DNA from: Mycobacterium sp. Z3061
Lineage (GTDB): Bacteria > Actinomycetota > Actinomycetes > Mycobacteriales > Mycobacteriaceae
Length of the DNA: 64,000 bases
Direction of reading: 5' to 3'
Assembly (NCBI RefSeq): GCF_031583025.1
Contig: NZ_CP134062.1
Span: forward strand, 2,728,001-2,792,000
In this document: one piece after another, positions 1 to 9,167 of the stretch
How positions within the stretch are numbered: position 1 is the first letter of the stretch
Layout: each line of letters begins with the position of its first letter
Program-made: the position numbers and the translations under genes
The notes under the pieces: generated by a model
Database searches by the model: none
What the model saw: the letters and a program-made list of their open reading frames with translations, nothing else
Told to the model about the DNA's origin: nothing

Positions 1-328
1 GGCCGGTGGGCTCGAAGGCGGTATGACCAACGGCCAGCCGCTGCGGGTGCGCGCCGCGATGAAGCCGATCTCCACCGTGCCGCGGGCGCTGGCCACCGTC
101 GATATGGCCACCGGCGATGAGGCCGTCGCCATCCACCAGCGCTCAGACGTGTGCGCGGTGCCGGCCGCCGGAGTGGTCGTCGAGACCATGGTGGCGCTGG
201 TACTGGCCCGCGCGGCGCTGGAGAAGTTCGGCGGCGATTCGCTGGCCGAAACGCGCCGCAACATCGAGTCCTATCAGCGCACGGTCGCCGAGCGGGAGGC
301 GCCGGCCGCCCGCGCCGCCGGAAGCTAG
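1..328 (+). CDS. aroC: Chorismate synthase, C-terminal part (gene runs off the left edge)
   Basis: This is the last ~108 codons of chorismate synthase, which converts 5-enolpyruvylshikimate-3-phosphate to chorismate using reduced FMN, the final common step of the shikimate pathway. The frame is open from base 2 and reads [20 protein letters not shown], followed by KPISTV and the family's C-terminal [15 protein letters not shown] stretch with a conserved Arg-Ser-Asp. The start codon lies outside the window. The shikimate kinase gene begins five bases after the stop, so this is the front end of an aroC-aroK-aroB-aroQ operon in the M. tuberculosis order (Rv2540c to Rv2537c). Confidence 0.95.
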   Translation, partial: AGGLEGGMTNGQPLRVRAAMKPISTVPRALATVDMATGDEAVAIHQRSDVCAVPAAGVVVETMVALVLARAALEKFGGDSLAETRRNIESYQRTVAEREAPAARAAGS

Positions 329-333
329 CCGAC

Positions 334-2362
<2,029 letters not shown>

Positions 2363-3118
2363 CTACTTCTTGTCCGGCTTGTCGAGGTTGATGACCTCGG
2401 TCTTGGCGTCACTGTTGTCGCCGGTGCGGATCACCTCGGTCTTGTCCTCGTGACCGTGGTTGCCGGTGCGGATGACCTCAGTCTTGGCGTCGTCGCCGTG
2501 GTCGCCGGTGCGGATCGTCTCGGTGGGTGCTTCGCGTTCGCGCTCGACGGTGGCCACCGACGACGTCCGCTCCTCGGTCTGGCCGCCGGACGTCCGGATC
2601 TCGCCGGTCGGGCTGTCGTCCCCGCGCACCGCGGAGAACACGTCGGTGTCGGCGCTGCGATCGCGGTGCGGGTCATGGTCGGGCTTCTCGACCGGGGGAG
2701 CGTTGCGGTCGATGCGCCACCGCCCGATGGCCACGCCGACGATCGCGAACAGGAACACGATCAGCGCCGTGAACGCCGCGAAGGTTGTTAGCTCGTTGAT
2801 CAAACCGCCGGTGTAGATGCCCTTGTAGAAGATGGCGATAATCCAGGCCACCAGCCCGCTGACCACTCCGGCCACCAAACCGCCCAGCAACCAGACCATG
2901 GCCAGGTCCTCGCGCCGGTCCGGGTCCGGGTTGGCCTTGGCGTCGGCGCGGCCGTCGAAATAACCCCACACGGCCGCACAGATGACGAAGATCGTCAGAA
3001 GCACCACGCTGATCAGCGCCGACTGGGTCTGCCACGCGTTGATCAGCGCCCCTTGAAACAGGCGAAGAACGACCATCCCGGCGGCAAAGACCAATCCACG
3101 CAGCATCCACTTGTTCAT
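2363..3118 (-). CDS. Four-TM membrane protein with C-terminal TEVIRTG repeats (Rv2536-like)
   Basis: A 251-residue membrane protein in the position and orientation of M. tuberculosis Rv2536. The first ~140 residues hold about four hydrophobic segments (starting LRGLVFAAGMVVLRLF, LISVVLLTIFVICAAVWG, MVWLLGGLVAGVVSGLVAW and FAAFTALIVFLFAIVGVAIG). The C-terminal ~110 residues are charged, hydrophilic and end in a run of imperfect repeats around T-E-V-I-R-T-G. ATG was chosen over a TTG two codons upstream. The stop abuts the aroQ stop, so the two genes converge with no spacer. Function is unknown; the repeated Thr-rich tail could be a phosphorylation platform, but that is inference. Confidence 0.85.
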   Translation of the reverse strand: MNKWMLRGLVFAAGMVVLRLFQGALINAWQTQSALISVVLLTIFVICAAVWGYFDGRADAKANPDPDRREDLAMVWLLGGLVAGVVSGLVAWIIAIFYKGIYTGGLINELTTFAAFTALIVFLFAIVGVAIGRWRIDRNAPPVEKPDHDPHRDRSADTDVFSAVRGDDSPTGEIRTSGGQTEERTSSVATVEREREAPTETIRTGDHGDDAKTEVIRTGNHGHEDKTEVIRTGDNSDAKTEVINLDKPDKK

Positions 3119-3137
3119 GGGCAAACAGCGTAGCGAG

Positions 3138-3143
3138 TACGGT
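3138..3143 (+). promoter_or_regulatory. Candidate -10 box for leaderless pepQ
   Basis: TACGGT matches the mycobacterial -10 pattern TANNNT and ends eight bases before the pepQ GTG. Such spacing would start transcription at or next to the start codon, and no Shine-Dalgarno sequence is visible, so the mRNA is probably leaderless. The element lies in the 33-bp gap between the divergent membrane-protein and pepQ starts. Confidence 0.5.
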
Positions 3144-3151
3144 CAAGGGTC

Positions 3152-4261
3152 GTGACACATTCCCAGCGCCGACACAACCTGAAAACCAAAATCAGTGCCG
3201 CCGGACTAGACGCGATGCTGGTCACCGACTTGATAAATGTCCGCTATCTATCCGGTTTCAGCGGGTCCAACGGCGCGTTGCTGGTGTTTGCTGACGACCG
3301 CGAGGCGGTACTGGCCACCGACGGCCGCTACCGCACCCAGGCGGCGCAGCAGTCACCTGATCTGGAGGTGGCCATCGAGCGGGCCGTGGGACGTTATCTG
3401 GCTGGCCGGGCCGGCCAGGACGGCGTCGGAAAGCTCGGGTACGAGAGCCACGTGGTCACGGTCGACGGCCTGGACGCGCTGGCCGGTGAACTCGACGGCC
3501 GCACCACCGAACTGGTGCGCGCGTCGGGGACGGTGGAGACCCTGCGAGAGATCAAAGACGCGGGTGAGCTGGCCTTGTTGCGGCTGGCCTGTGAGGCGGC
3601 CGACGCCGCGCTGACCGACCTGGTGGAACGGGGCGGTCTGCGGCCGGGCCGTACCGAGCGTGAGGTCAGTCGCGAACTGGAAGGCCTGATGCTCGATCAC
3701 GGCGCCGATGCGATCTCGTTCGAGACGATCGTGGCCGCCGGCCCGAATTCGGCCATCCCGCACCACCGGCCCACCGACGCGGTGCTGGCGTCGGGCGATT
3801 TCGTCAAGATCGATTTCGGTGCGCTGGTCGCGGGCTATCACTCCGACATGACCCGCACCTTTGTGCTGGGCAACGCCGCCGATTGGCAGCTGGAGATCTA
3901 CGAGCTGGTCGCCGAGGCGCAGCGAGCGGGCCGGAAGGCGCTGCACCCGGGCGTTGAGCTGCGCGACGTCGATGGCGCCGCACGCCAGCTGATCGCTGAC
4001 GCGGGCTACGGCGATCACTTCGGTCACGGCCTGGGACACGGAGTGGGCCTGCAGATACACGAAGCGCCGGGCATCGGAGCGACATCGTCCGGAAAGCTGC
4101 TTGCGGGCTCGGTGGTGACGGTGGAGCCGGGCGTCTACCTACCCGGCCGTGGCGGTGTCCGCATCGAGGACACGTTGGTGGTGCCGAGCGCCATCGCGCA
4201 CCACCCCGAACACGCTCCGGAACTGTTGACGCGGTTCCCGAAGGAATTGGCCATCTTGTAG
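3152..4261 (+). CDS. pepQ: M24 family Xaa-Pro dipeptidase
   Basis: A 369-residue cytoplasmic metallopeptidase that hydrolyses Xaa-Pro bonds. The N-terminal creatinase-like domain covers about residues 1-130, and the pita-bread domain follows. The five dinuclear-metal ligands are all present: Asp221 (KIDFGA), Asp232 (SDMTRT), His292 (FGHGLGHG), Glu325 (VEPGVY) and Glu339 (RIEDT). GTG start. In M. tuberculosis the orthologue (Rv2535c) sits just upstream of efp. Here a PE_PGRS gene on the opposite strand follows, and a second, broken copy of this gene's 3' end lies immediately before efp. Confidence 0.95.
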   Translation: MTHSQRRHNLKTKISAAGLDAMLVTDLINVRYLSGFSGSNGALLVFADDREAVLATDGRYRTQAAQQSPDLEVAIERAVGRYLAGRAGQDGVGKLGYESHVVTVDGLDALAGELDGRTTELVRASGTVETLREIKDAGELALLRLACEAADAALTDLVERGGLRPGRTEREVSRELEGLMLDHGADAISFETIVAAGPNSAIPHHRPTDAVLASGDFVKIDFGALVAGYHSDMTRTFVLGNAADWQLEIYELVAEAQRAGRKALHPGVELRDVDGAARQLIADAGYGDHFGHGLGHGVGLQIHEAPGIGATSSGKLLAGSVVTVEPGVYLPGRGGVRIEDTLVVPSAIAHHPEHAPELLTRFPKELAIL

Positions 4262-4290
4262 CCGAGGTCGGGTTTCGGCAACCCCCGGAC

Positions 4291-6384
4291 CTACGGGGCG
4301 CCCTGTCCGCCGGAGCCGCCGACGCCGCCGCTGCCGCCCACGTAGCCGGAGGGGGCTGTTCCTGCTCCGCCCGCGTCGCCGGCGTTGCCGGGGTTGCCCG
4401 ACGAGCCCGTCCCTCCGGAGCCACCGGTGCCTCCCGTACCCCCTGGTCCGCCGGGAGCGAGGATGTAGCCGTGTATGTCGTTACCGCCGATGCCGCCCTG
4501 CCCGCCGGCACCGCCGGTCCCTCCGGCGCCTCCGTCGCCGGCCTGGGCGCCGTCGTAGGCGCCGCCGTTGCCGCCGGTGCCGCCGACACCGCCGACACCG
4601 CCGACGCCGCCGGCGCCGGATTGCGCGCCCAATTGCAAACCCCCATACCCGCCCGGCCCGCCGTCTCCGCCGTCACCGCCGGTGTGGCCGTTCGCGCCGA
4701 TTACGCCGTTGCCGCCGCTGCCGCCTTGACCGCCGGTGCCGCCTTGGCCGCCAATCCCGGCTGCGTCGCCGAGGAAGGAGGTCCAGCCGCCGAAGCCGCC
4801 GGTGCCGCCCTGCCCTCCGCGGCCGGGAAGCCCCGTGTTCGGCGTTCCGACGGTACCGCCGGTCCCGGCCGGGCCGGCCGCACCGCCGTTGCCGCCGTTG
4901 CCACCGATGCCGCCGGTTCCAGCGTTGTTGCCGCCGTTGTCAGAGCCGCCGAAGCCGCCCAGGCCGCCAGCGCCGCCCTTGCCGCCGTCGCCGCCGGCGC
5001 CGCCGGTTGCGCCGGGCACGGCGGTGCCACCCGCACCACCGGCGCCGCCTGCGCCGCCTTGGCCGCCGGCGCCACCGGTACCACCGGCGGGACCCGTACC
5101 GCCCCCAAAGCCGTCACCGCCCCCACCGCCTTTGCCGCCGGCCCCGGCCGTGTGACCGCTGACGGTGGTGGCACCGCCCTGGCCGCCGACCCCGCCGTTG
5201 CCGCCGGCGCCGCCGGCTCCGGCAGTGCCGCCTAGGCCGCCGGTGCCGACGGCGCCGCCAAAGCCGCCCAGGCCGCCCCAGCCGCCGGAACCGCCGGGGC
5301 CGGCGTTGTTGGTGCCGTCGTCGGCGAGGCCGGCGTTGCCAGCGCCGCCGTGCCCGCCCGGACCGCCGTCGCCACCGCTGCCGTTCGTGGCGAAGATGCC
5401 GACATTGCCACCCAATCCTCCACGCCCGCCGTCACCGCCGTTGCCACCAGGGCCGCCGTCGCCACCGGGGCCGCCGTGACCCCCGGCGCCGCCAAAAGCG
5501 GGCACCAGGCTGTTGCTGGGACCGCCGGCCCCGCCGGCCCCGCCGGCACCGCCCGCGCCGTTGGCGACGACGCCGTCTCCGCCAGCTCCGCCCGCTCCGC
5601 CGTGCCCGCCGCTGCCGTATAACAGCTGCGCGCCGGCGCCGCCGGGACCGCCGGCCCCGCCCGAGCCGACCGCGCCTGTCGCAGAGGTCAGGCCCGCACC
5701 GCCCGCTCCGCCATTACCGCCCCATCCGGCGATGAGCCCGCCGGCCCCGCCGGCGCCACCGTTGCCGCCGGTCGGGGAAGAGACGTTTGCCGCGTTCCCG
5801 CCGGCGCCGCCGTCGCCGCCGTTGCCGATCAGGCCGCCCGACCCGCCCGGCCCGCCCGCTCCGCCGATCCCACCCGCTCCGCCGTTGCCGCCGTTGCCGA
5901 TCAGGCCGCCCGACCCGCCTCGACCACCGACACCGCCGGGCGCAGCCGATCCACCGTCGCCGCCGTTGCCGATCAGCCAGCCGCCCTCGCCCCCGGCTGC
6001 TCCGGTGCCTGGCGCGCCATCAGCGCCGTTGCCCACCAGTGGACGCCCCGTCAGGATCTTCACCACCGAGAACTGCCCAAGAATGTCCAAAACGGACTCG
6101 TTCGCCGCCTCGGCGGTCGCATACGCGCCTGCGGCGGCGTTCAAAGCCTGGCTGAACTGCTCCTGCAGCAGCGTCATGCGCACGCTGATTGCCTGATATT
6201 CCCGGCCGTAGGCGCCGAACAACGCAGCGATTGAGGTCGACACCTCGTCCTGGCCCGCGGCAAGTACCTCGGTGGTCGAGGCCAGCGCCCCGGCATTGGC
6301 TGCCGCCAGCTGCGATCCGAGGTTACCCAGGTCCGTGAACGCTGCCGCGATGGCCGCTGGCGCGGCAATGAGGTATGGCGGCAT
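4291..6384 (-). CDS. PE_PGRS family protein inserted between pepQ and efp
   Basis: A 697-residue PE_PGRS protein. Residues 1-~100 form the PE domain (MPPYLIAAPAAIAAAF..., two-helix pattern), followed by the linker motif GRPLVGNGADG near residue 115. After this comes a long Gly-Gly-Xaa PGRS region to the end, with no distinct C-terminal domain. Such proteins are usually exported by ESX-5 to the mycobacterial surface through the PE domain; that is family knowledge. ATG is preceded by a GGGGATGAG ribosome site. It lies antisense to the pepQ-efp direction and splits that conserved pair. Sequence remnants at 6621-7107 suggest it arrived with a recombination event. Confidence 0.93.
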   Translation of the reverse strand: MPPYLIAAPAAIAAAFTDLGNLGSQLAAANAGALASTTEVLAAGQDEVSTSIAALFGAYGREYQAISVRMTLLQEQFSQALNAAAGAYATAEAANESVLDILGQFSVVKILTGRPLVGNGADGAPGTGAAGGEGGWLIGNGGDGGSAAPGGVGGRGGSGGLIGNGGNGGAGGIGGAGGPGGSGGLIGNGGDGGAGGNAANVSSPTGGNGGAGGAGGLIAGWGGNGGAGGAGLTSATGAVGSGGAGGPGGAGAQLLYGSGGHGGAGGAGGDGVVANGAGGAGGAGGAGGPSNSLVPAFGGAGGHGGPGGDGGPGGNGGDGGRGGLGGNVGIFATNGSGGDGGPGGHGGAGNAGLADDGTNNAGPGGSGGWGGLGGFGGAVGTGGLGGTAGAGGAGGNGGVGGQGGATTVSGHTAGAGGKGGGGGDGFGGGTGPAGGTGGAGGQGGAGGAGGAGGTAVPGATGGAGGDGGKGGAGGLGGFGGSDNGGNNAGTGGIGGNGGNGGAAGPAGTGGTVGTPNTGLPGRGGQGGTGGFGGWTSFLGDAAGIGGQGGTGGQGGSGGNGVIGANGHTGGDGGDGGPGGYGGLQLGAQSGAGGVGGVGGVGGTGGNGGAYDGAQAGDGGAGGTGGAGGQGGIGGNDIHGYILAPGGPGGTGGTGGSGGTGSSGNPGNAGDAGGAGTAPSGYVGGSGGVGGSGGQGAP

Positions 6385-6620
6385 CTCATCCCCGTTCTCG
6401 GATCGGTCTGTGCTGACGGCGCCACTGCGCGCGGTGTTCTCGCCGATCGACGTCGTGCAATCGTCACTCGCGTCGAACGGGGCGGTCTAAGTAGTGCGCT
6501 ACGCAGATTCATGCGGTTTCGGTGCGGCGCTGGTGGGGCTTTGAAGCTCGGCCCCGGACTGCCGCACTCGCATCCGGGTAAATCCAACAGATTGGCCGTT
6601 AGCCCATTCCCTACACATAG
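6385..6620. other. Intergenic stretch upstream of the PE_PGRS gene
   Basis: About 235 bases with no supportable gene. It should contain the promoter of the leftward PE_PGRS gene, but I cannot assign its boxes with confidence. Open frames across it have atypical amino-acid composition. It ends where homology to the pepQ-efp junction begins. Confidence 0.5.
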
Positions 6621-6697
6621 CCGTTCCCTAAACAATGGCCATCCCTGGGGAGCTCGACTGTGGCGACCGCTGCGGACTTCAAGAACGGACTTGTCCG
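6621..6697 (+). pseudogene. Truncated duplicate of the pepQ-end / efp-start junction
   Basis: Two pieces in the order found at the real locus. Bases 6621-6645 (GTTCCCTAAACAATGGCCAT) resemble the last codons of pepQ (GTTCCCGAAGGAATTGGCCAT). From 6660 there is a GTG followed by codons for [12 protein letters not shown], nearly identical in DNA to the efp start at 7122 ([12 protein letters not shown]). The similarity stops abruptly after 6697, where transposase-like sequence begins. The piece encodes only ~13 efp codons and is not a functional gene. Confidence 0.8.
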
Positions 6698-6749
6698 CCC
6701 GGACCGCCGACCCGATCTCGCTCAAGTCCGCGGCTGCCGCCGCCAAGCC

Positions 6750-6890
6750 CTTGGGCCGACTGCGGTTGGCCCGTTGCGTGGTCGATCAGAACTGGCGCGT
6801 GCGCCGAGCTGCCGAACGCTTCCAGGGCTCGATCAACACAGCGGCTCGCTGGGTTGAGGGCTATCGCGAATTAGGTGAGGCCGGGGGGTA
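6750..6890 (+). pseudogene. IS481-type transposase N-terminal remnant
   Basis: In one frame this stretch reads GRLRLARCVVDQNWRVRRAA, then ERFQGSINTAARWVEGYREL and GEAGG before stopping. That matches the N-terminal helix-turn-helix of IS481-family transposases (typical pattern GRLRLARLVVDxGWxxxxAA, then ERFxVSxxTAxRWxxRYRELG). No DDE catalytic domain follows and no intact inverted repeats were recognised, so only a ~45-codon fragment remains. It lies between the duplicated pepQ/efp fragments and probably marks the agent or site of the rearrangement. Recognition is from memory of the family pattern. Confidence 0.65.
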
Positions 6891-6936
6891 GGGGCCTGCA
6901 GATACCTGTATGGCGGGCATTCAAGCAGTGTGCCGG

Positions 6937-6942
6937 TACAAT
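6937..6942 (+). promoter_or_regulatory. Candidate -10 box upstream of the displaced efp
   Basis: TACAAT is a strong match to a sigma-A -10 hexamer, on the strand and side needed to transcribe efp now that the PE_PGRS gene cuts it off from pepQ. No clear -35 is visible. Initiation a few bases downstream would give a ~170-base leader made of the broken pepQ 3' copy. Confidence 0.3.
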
Positions 6943-6948
6943 CCTTAA

Positions 6949-7107
6949 GGGCTTCGTAGTGACGCTGGAGCCCGGCATCTATTACCCGGCCGCGACGGTG
7001 TCCGCGTCGAGGACACAGTGGTGGTGGTCTCGGAGACACCAGCCGCCTCGCTCAGCGCCGGACCGGAATTGTTGACCCGGTTCCCGAAGGAACTGGCCAT
7101 TGTGTAG
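6949..7107 (+). pseudogene. Frameshifted second copy of the pepQ 3' end
   Basis: The DNA parallels the last ~155 bases of intact pepQ. It reads [12 protein letters not shown], which corresponds to SVVTVEPGVYLP, then loses one base and changes frame, then resumes through the RIEDT-like region to [12 protein letters not shown] and a stop, against [12 protein letters not shown] in the intact gene. The stop is 14 bases before the efp GTG, the spacing expected of an original pepQ-efp junction. The divergence from the intact copy suggests either an old duplication or recombination with a related strain's DNA. Confidence 0.85.
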
Positions 7108-7121
7108 GAGATTTAAAGGAC

Positions 7122-7685
7122 GTGGCGAGCACTGCTGACTTCAAGAACGGACTTGTCCTGGTCATCGACGGCCAGCTGTGGACCATCACCGAGTTCCAGC
7201 ACGTCAAACCCGGCAAAGGCCCCGCCTTCGTGCGGACCAAGCTGAAGAACGTGCTCTCCGGCAAGGTCGTCGACAAGACCTACAACGCAGGAGTCAAGGT
7301 CGACACCGCTACCGTCGACCGGCGCGACGCCACCTACCTGTACCGCGACGGCTCGGACTTCGTCTTCATGGACAGCGAGGACTACGAGCAGCACCCGCTG
7401 TCGGAGTCGCTGGTCGGCGACGCCGCCCGGTTTCTGCTCGAGGGGCTCCCGGTGCAGGTGGCGTTCCACAACGGCGCGCCGCTGTACCTCGAGTTGCCGG
7501 TGTCCGTCGAACTCGTGGTCTCCCACACCGAGCCCGGCCTGCAGGGCGACCGGTCCAGCGCGGGCACCAAGCCGGCCACTGTGGAGACCGGCGCGGAGAT
7601 TCAGGTGCCGTTGTTCATCAACACCGGCGACAAGCTCAAGGTGGACACCCGCGACGGCAGCTACCTGGGGCGGGTCAACACCTGA
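7122..7685 (+). CDS. efp: Translation elongation factor P
   Basis: Binds between the ribosomal P and E sites and promotes peptide-bond formation at polyproline stretches. The 187-residue protein has the three-barrel layout. The KOW-like N-terminal domain has the loop [12 protein letters not shown], with Lys32 at the tip position that is modified in some bacteria. The central OB domain includes [17 protein letters not shown], and the C-terminal OB domain contains the EF-P signature [23 protein letters not shown] start with an AGGAGATTTAAAGGA ribosome site. nusB begins three bases after the stop. Its usual partner pepQ is ~2.9 kb upstream behind a PE_PGRS insertion. Confidence 0.97.
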   Translation: MASTADFKNGLVLVIDGQLWTITEFQHVKPGKGPAFVRTKLKNVLSGKVVDKTYNAGVKVDTATVDRRDATYLYRDGSDFVFMDSEDYEQHPLSESLVGDAARFLLEGLPVQVAFHNGAPLYLELPVSVELVVSHTEPGLQGDRSSAGTKPATVETGAEIQVPLFINTGDKLKVDTRDGSYLGRVNT

Positions 7686-7687
7686 AC

Positions 7688-8203
7688 ATGCCGGATGACA
7701 AAGCGAGCAATCAGCGGCCGTCCCGGCCATCCCGCCCCGCGCGCCCGTTCAAGGGCCGGCACTTGGCCCGCAAAGGCGCGGTGGAACTGCTGTTCGAGGC
7801 GGAGGCTCGCGGCCTGAGCCAAGTCGAGATGGTCGAGATGCGCACGGCGCTGGCGCAGTCCAACCCGGACGTGAGCCCGCTGCTTCCGTACGCGGCAGTG
7901 GTGGCGCGCGGTGTCGCCGAGCACGCGGCCCACGTCGACGAGCTGATCACCTCGCATCTGCAGTCCTGGAACCTGGACCGCCTGCCCGCGGTGGATCGCG
8001 CGATTCTGCGGGTCGCGGTATGGGAGCTGCTGTACGCCGACGACGTGCCGGAGCCGGTCGCCGTCGACGAGGCCGTGGAACTGGCCAAGGAACTTTCCAC
8101 CGACGATTCGCCGGGCTTCATCAACGGCGTGCTGGGCCAGGTCATGCTGGTGACGCCACAGATCCGCGCGGCCGCCCGAGCCGTGCAAGGAGGTGCCTCG
8201 TGA
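7688..8203 (+). CDS. nusB: Transcription antitermination factor NusB
   Basis: A 171-residue all-helical protein that, with NusE (S10), binds boxA RNA and promotes processive rRNA transcription. The N-terminal ~25 residues are basic and proline-rich. The NusB fold follows, with [20 protein letters not shown], then [20 protein letters not shown] and the C-terminal FINGVLGQV motif. ATG was chosen as the first in-frame start after the efp stop. Its stop overlaps the next gene's GTG by four bases, so efp-nusB-membrane protein form one transcription unit, as in M. tuberculosis Rv2534c-Rv2532c. Confidence 0.95.
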   Translation: MPDDKASNQRPSRPSRPARPFKGRHLARKGAVELLFEAEARGLSQVEMVEMRTALAQSNPDVSPLLPYAAVVARGVAEHAAHVDELITSHLQSWNLDRLPAVDRAILRVAVWELLYADDVPEPVAVDEAVELAKELSTDDSPGFINGVLGQVMLVTPQIRAAARAVQGGAS

Positions 8204-8604
8204 CCCGGCTGGAACTGCGTGTCGTCCTGGCGGTCCTGGCGGCGGTCACGGTCGTCGTGGGAGCGGTCATCAGTGCCGCATTCGACTGGACCATCCTCGC
8301 CTCGGTGCTGGCGATCTTCGGCCTGGGCGTGGGTGCCGCGGTCTACCACACGGTCGAGCGCCTGATCCTGGCCCGCCGCATCAGTACCGTGCGTACTGCT
8401 GCCAAGCCGCTGCAGCCGCTGCTGCCGGTGATGGCGGCCATCATGGGTCTGACCCAGGGTGTGGTGCGTTCACTCGGCGACGTCACCGATCTGCCCGGTC
8501 GCCGCTTCGAACTGCCGCAGCTTCCGTTGTTCAAGTGGATGGAAAACCCGCTGAGCAAAGGCAATCGACAGATCATCGACAGCGACGACGAGTTGGACGG
8601 CTGA
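8200..8604 (+). CDS. Small membrane protein (Rv2532c-like)
   Basis: 134 residues. Two adjacent hydrophobic stretches near residues 5-24 ([20 protein letters not shown]) and 28-47 ([20 protein letters not shown]) make a hairpin in the membrane. A basic, then acidic, hydrophilic tail ends SDDELDG. The GTG overlaps the nusB stop (GTGA). It holds the place and length of the conserved mycobacterial hypothetical Rv2532c next to nusB. No catalytic motif is visible, so no function is proposed. Confidence 0.85.
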   Translation: MTRLELRVVLAVLAAVTVVVGAVISAAFDWTILASVLAIFGLGVGAAVYHTVERLILARRISTVRTAAKPLQPLLPVMAAIMGLTQGVVRSLGDVTDLPGRRFELPQLPLFKWMENPLSKGNRQIIDSDDELDG

Positions 8605-8708
8605 TCACCCGCTGAACCCGGGCCGTCAAAATTCCGGATCGAAATGATCGCGCTTTGCGCGCGGGCGCGACACAATGGCCGTTGGTTACCAACGGAAAGC
8701 GGTCGACG

Positions 8709-9146
8709 GTGAAGTCAATGAAGGGCCCGGGCGTGCTGGCCTGCGCCGGGACGGCGCTGGCGGTTCTGGCCCCGGCCACCGCGCACGCCGACGGCTTCGA
8801 CTTCTTCCAGACACCGTCGGGCAACATCGCCTGTGCGATGGGATTGTTAGACGGTTCAACACTGGTCGACTGCGAGATCAGCGACCACACCTGGGCGGCG
8901 CCGGCGCGCCCGACTCCGTGCATGGGGGCCTTCGGGGATCGGATCAGCATGCGGCAGGGGAGTGCGCCCAGGCTGACCTGCCACAGCGATACCGTCCGGG
9001 GGACCGGCTACCCGGTTCTGCAGTACGGCCAGTCCCGCTCCCGCAACTCGGTAACCTGCGAAAGCGAGCAATCCGGTATCACCTGTACCGACAGCGGTAC
9101 GGGCCACTACTTCCAACTTTCCCGCGATACCTACGAGCTGCACTGA
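8709..9146 (+). CDS. Small secreted six-cysteine protein
   Basis: 145 residues starting at GTG (a GGAAAG ribosome site lies nine bases upstream); an ATG three codons later is possible. A Sec signal peptide is clear: basic start, hydrophobic VLACAGTALAVLAPA, cleavage after AHA before DGFDFF. The mature ~120 residues carry six Cys in a pattern fitting three disulfides: IACAM, VDCE, TPCMG, LTCHS, VTCES and ITCTD. The SGNIACA segment and overall pattern recall a family of small actinobacterial exported proteins of unknown function. It stands between nusB-Rv2532c and the decarboxylase gene, which are adjacent in M. tuberculosis as I recall it. Confidence 0.8.
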   Translation: MKSMKGPGVLACAGTALAVLAPATAHADGFDFFQTPSGNIACAMGLLDGSTLVDCEISDHTWAAPARPTPCMGAFGDRISMRQGSAPRLTCHSDTVRGTGYPVLQYGQSRSRNSVTCESEQSGITCTDSGTGHYFQLSRDTYELH

Positions 9147-9167
9147 CGCTCAAGAACAGGTGACGAC

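Noticed and set aside
2366..2535. CRISPR-like array suggested by the repeated DNA encoding TEVIRTG
   Set aside because: The repeats are in-frame codons of a membrane-protein tail, too short and imperfect, with no cas genes.
4471..6196. Long proline-, alanine- or arginine-rich open frames on the strand opposite the first PE_PGRS gene
   Set aside because: They are produced by the GGC/GCC repeat of the PGRS region, which keeps all frames open. They show low-complexity composition and no start signals.
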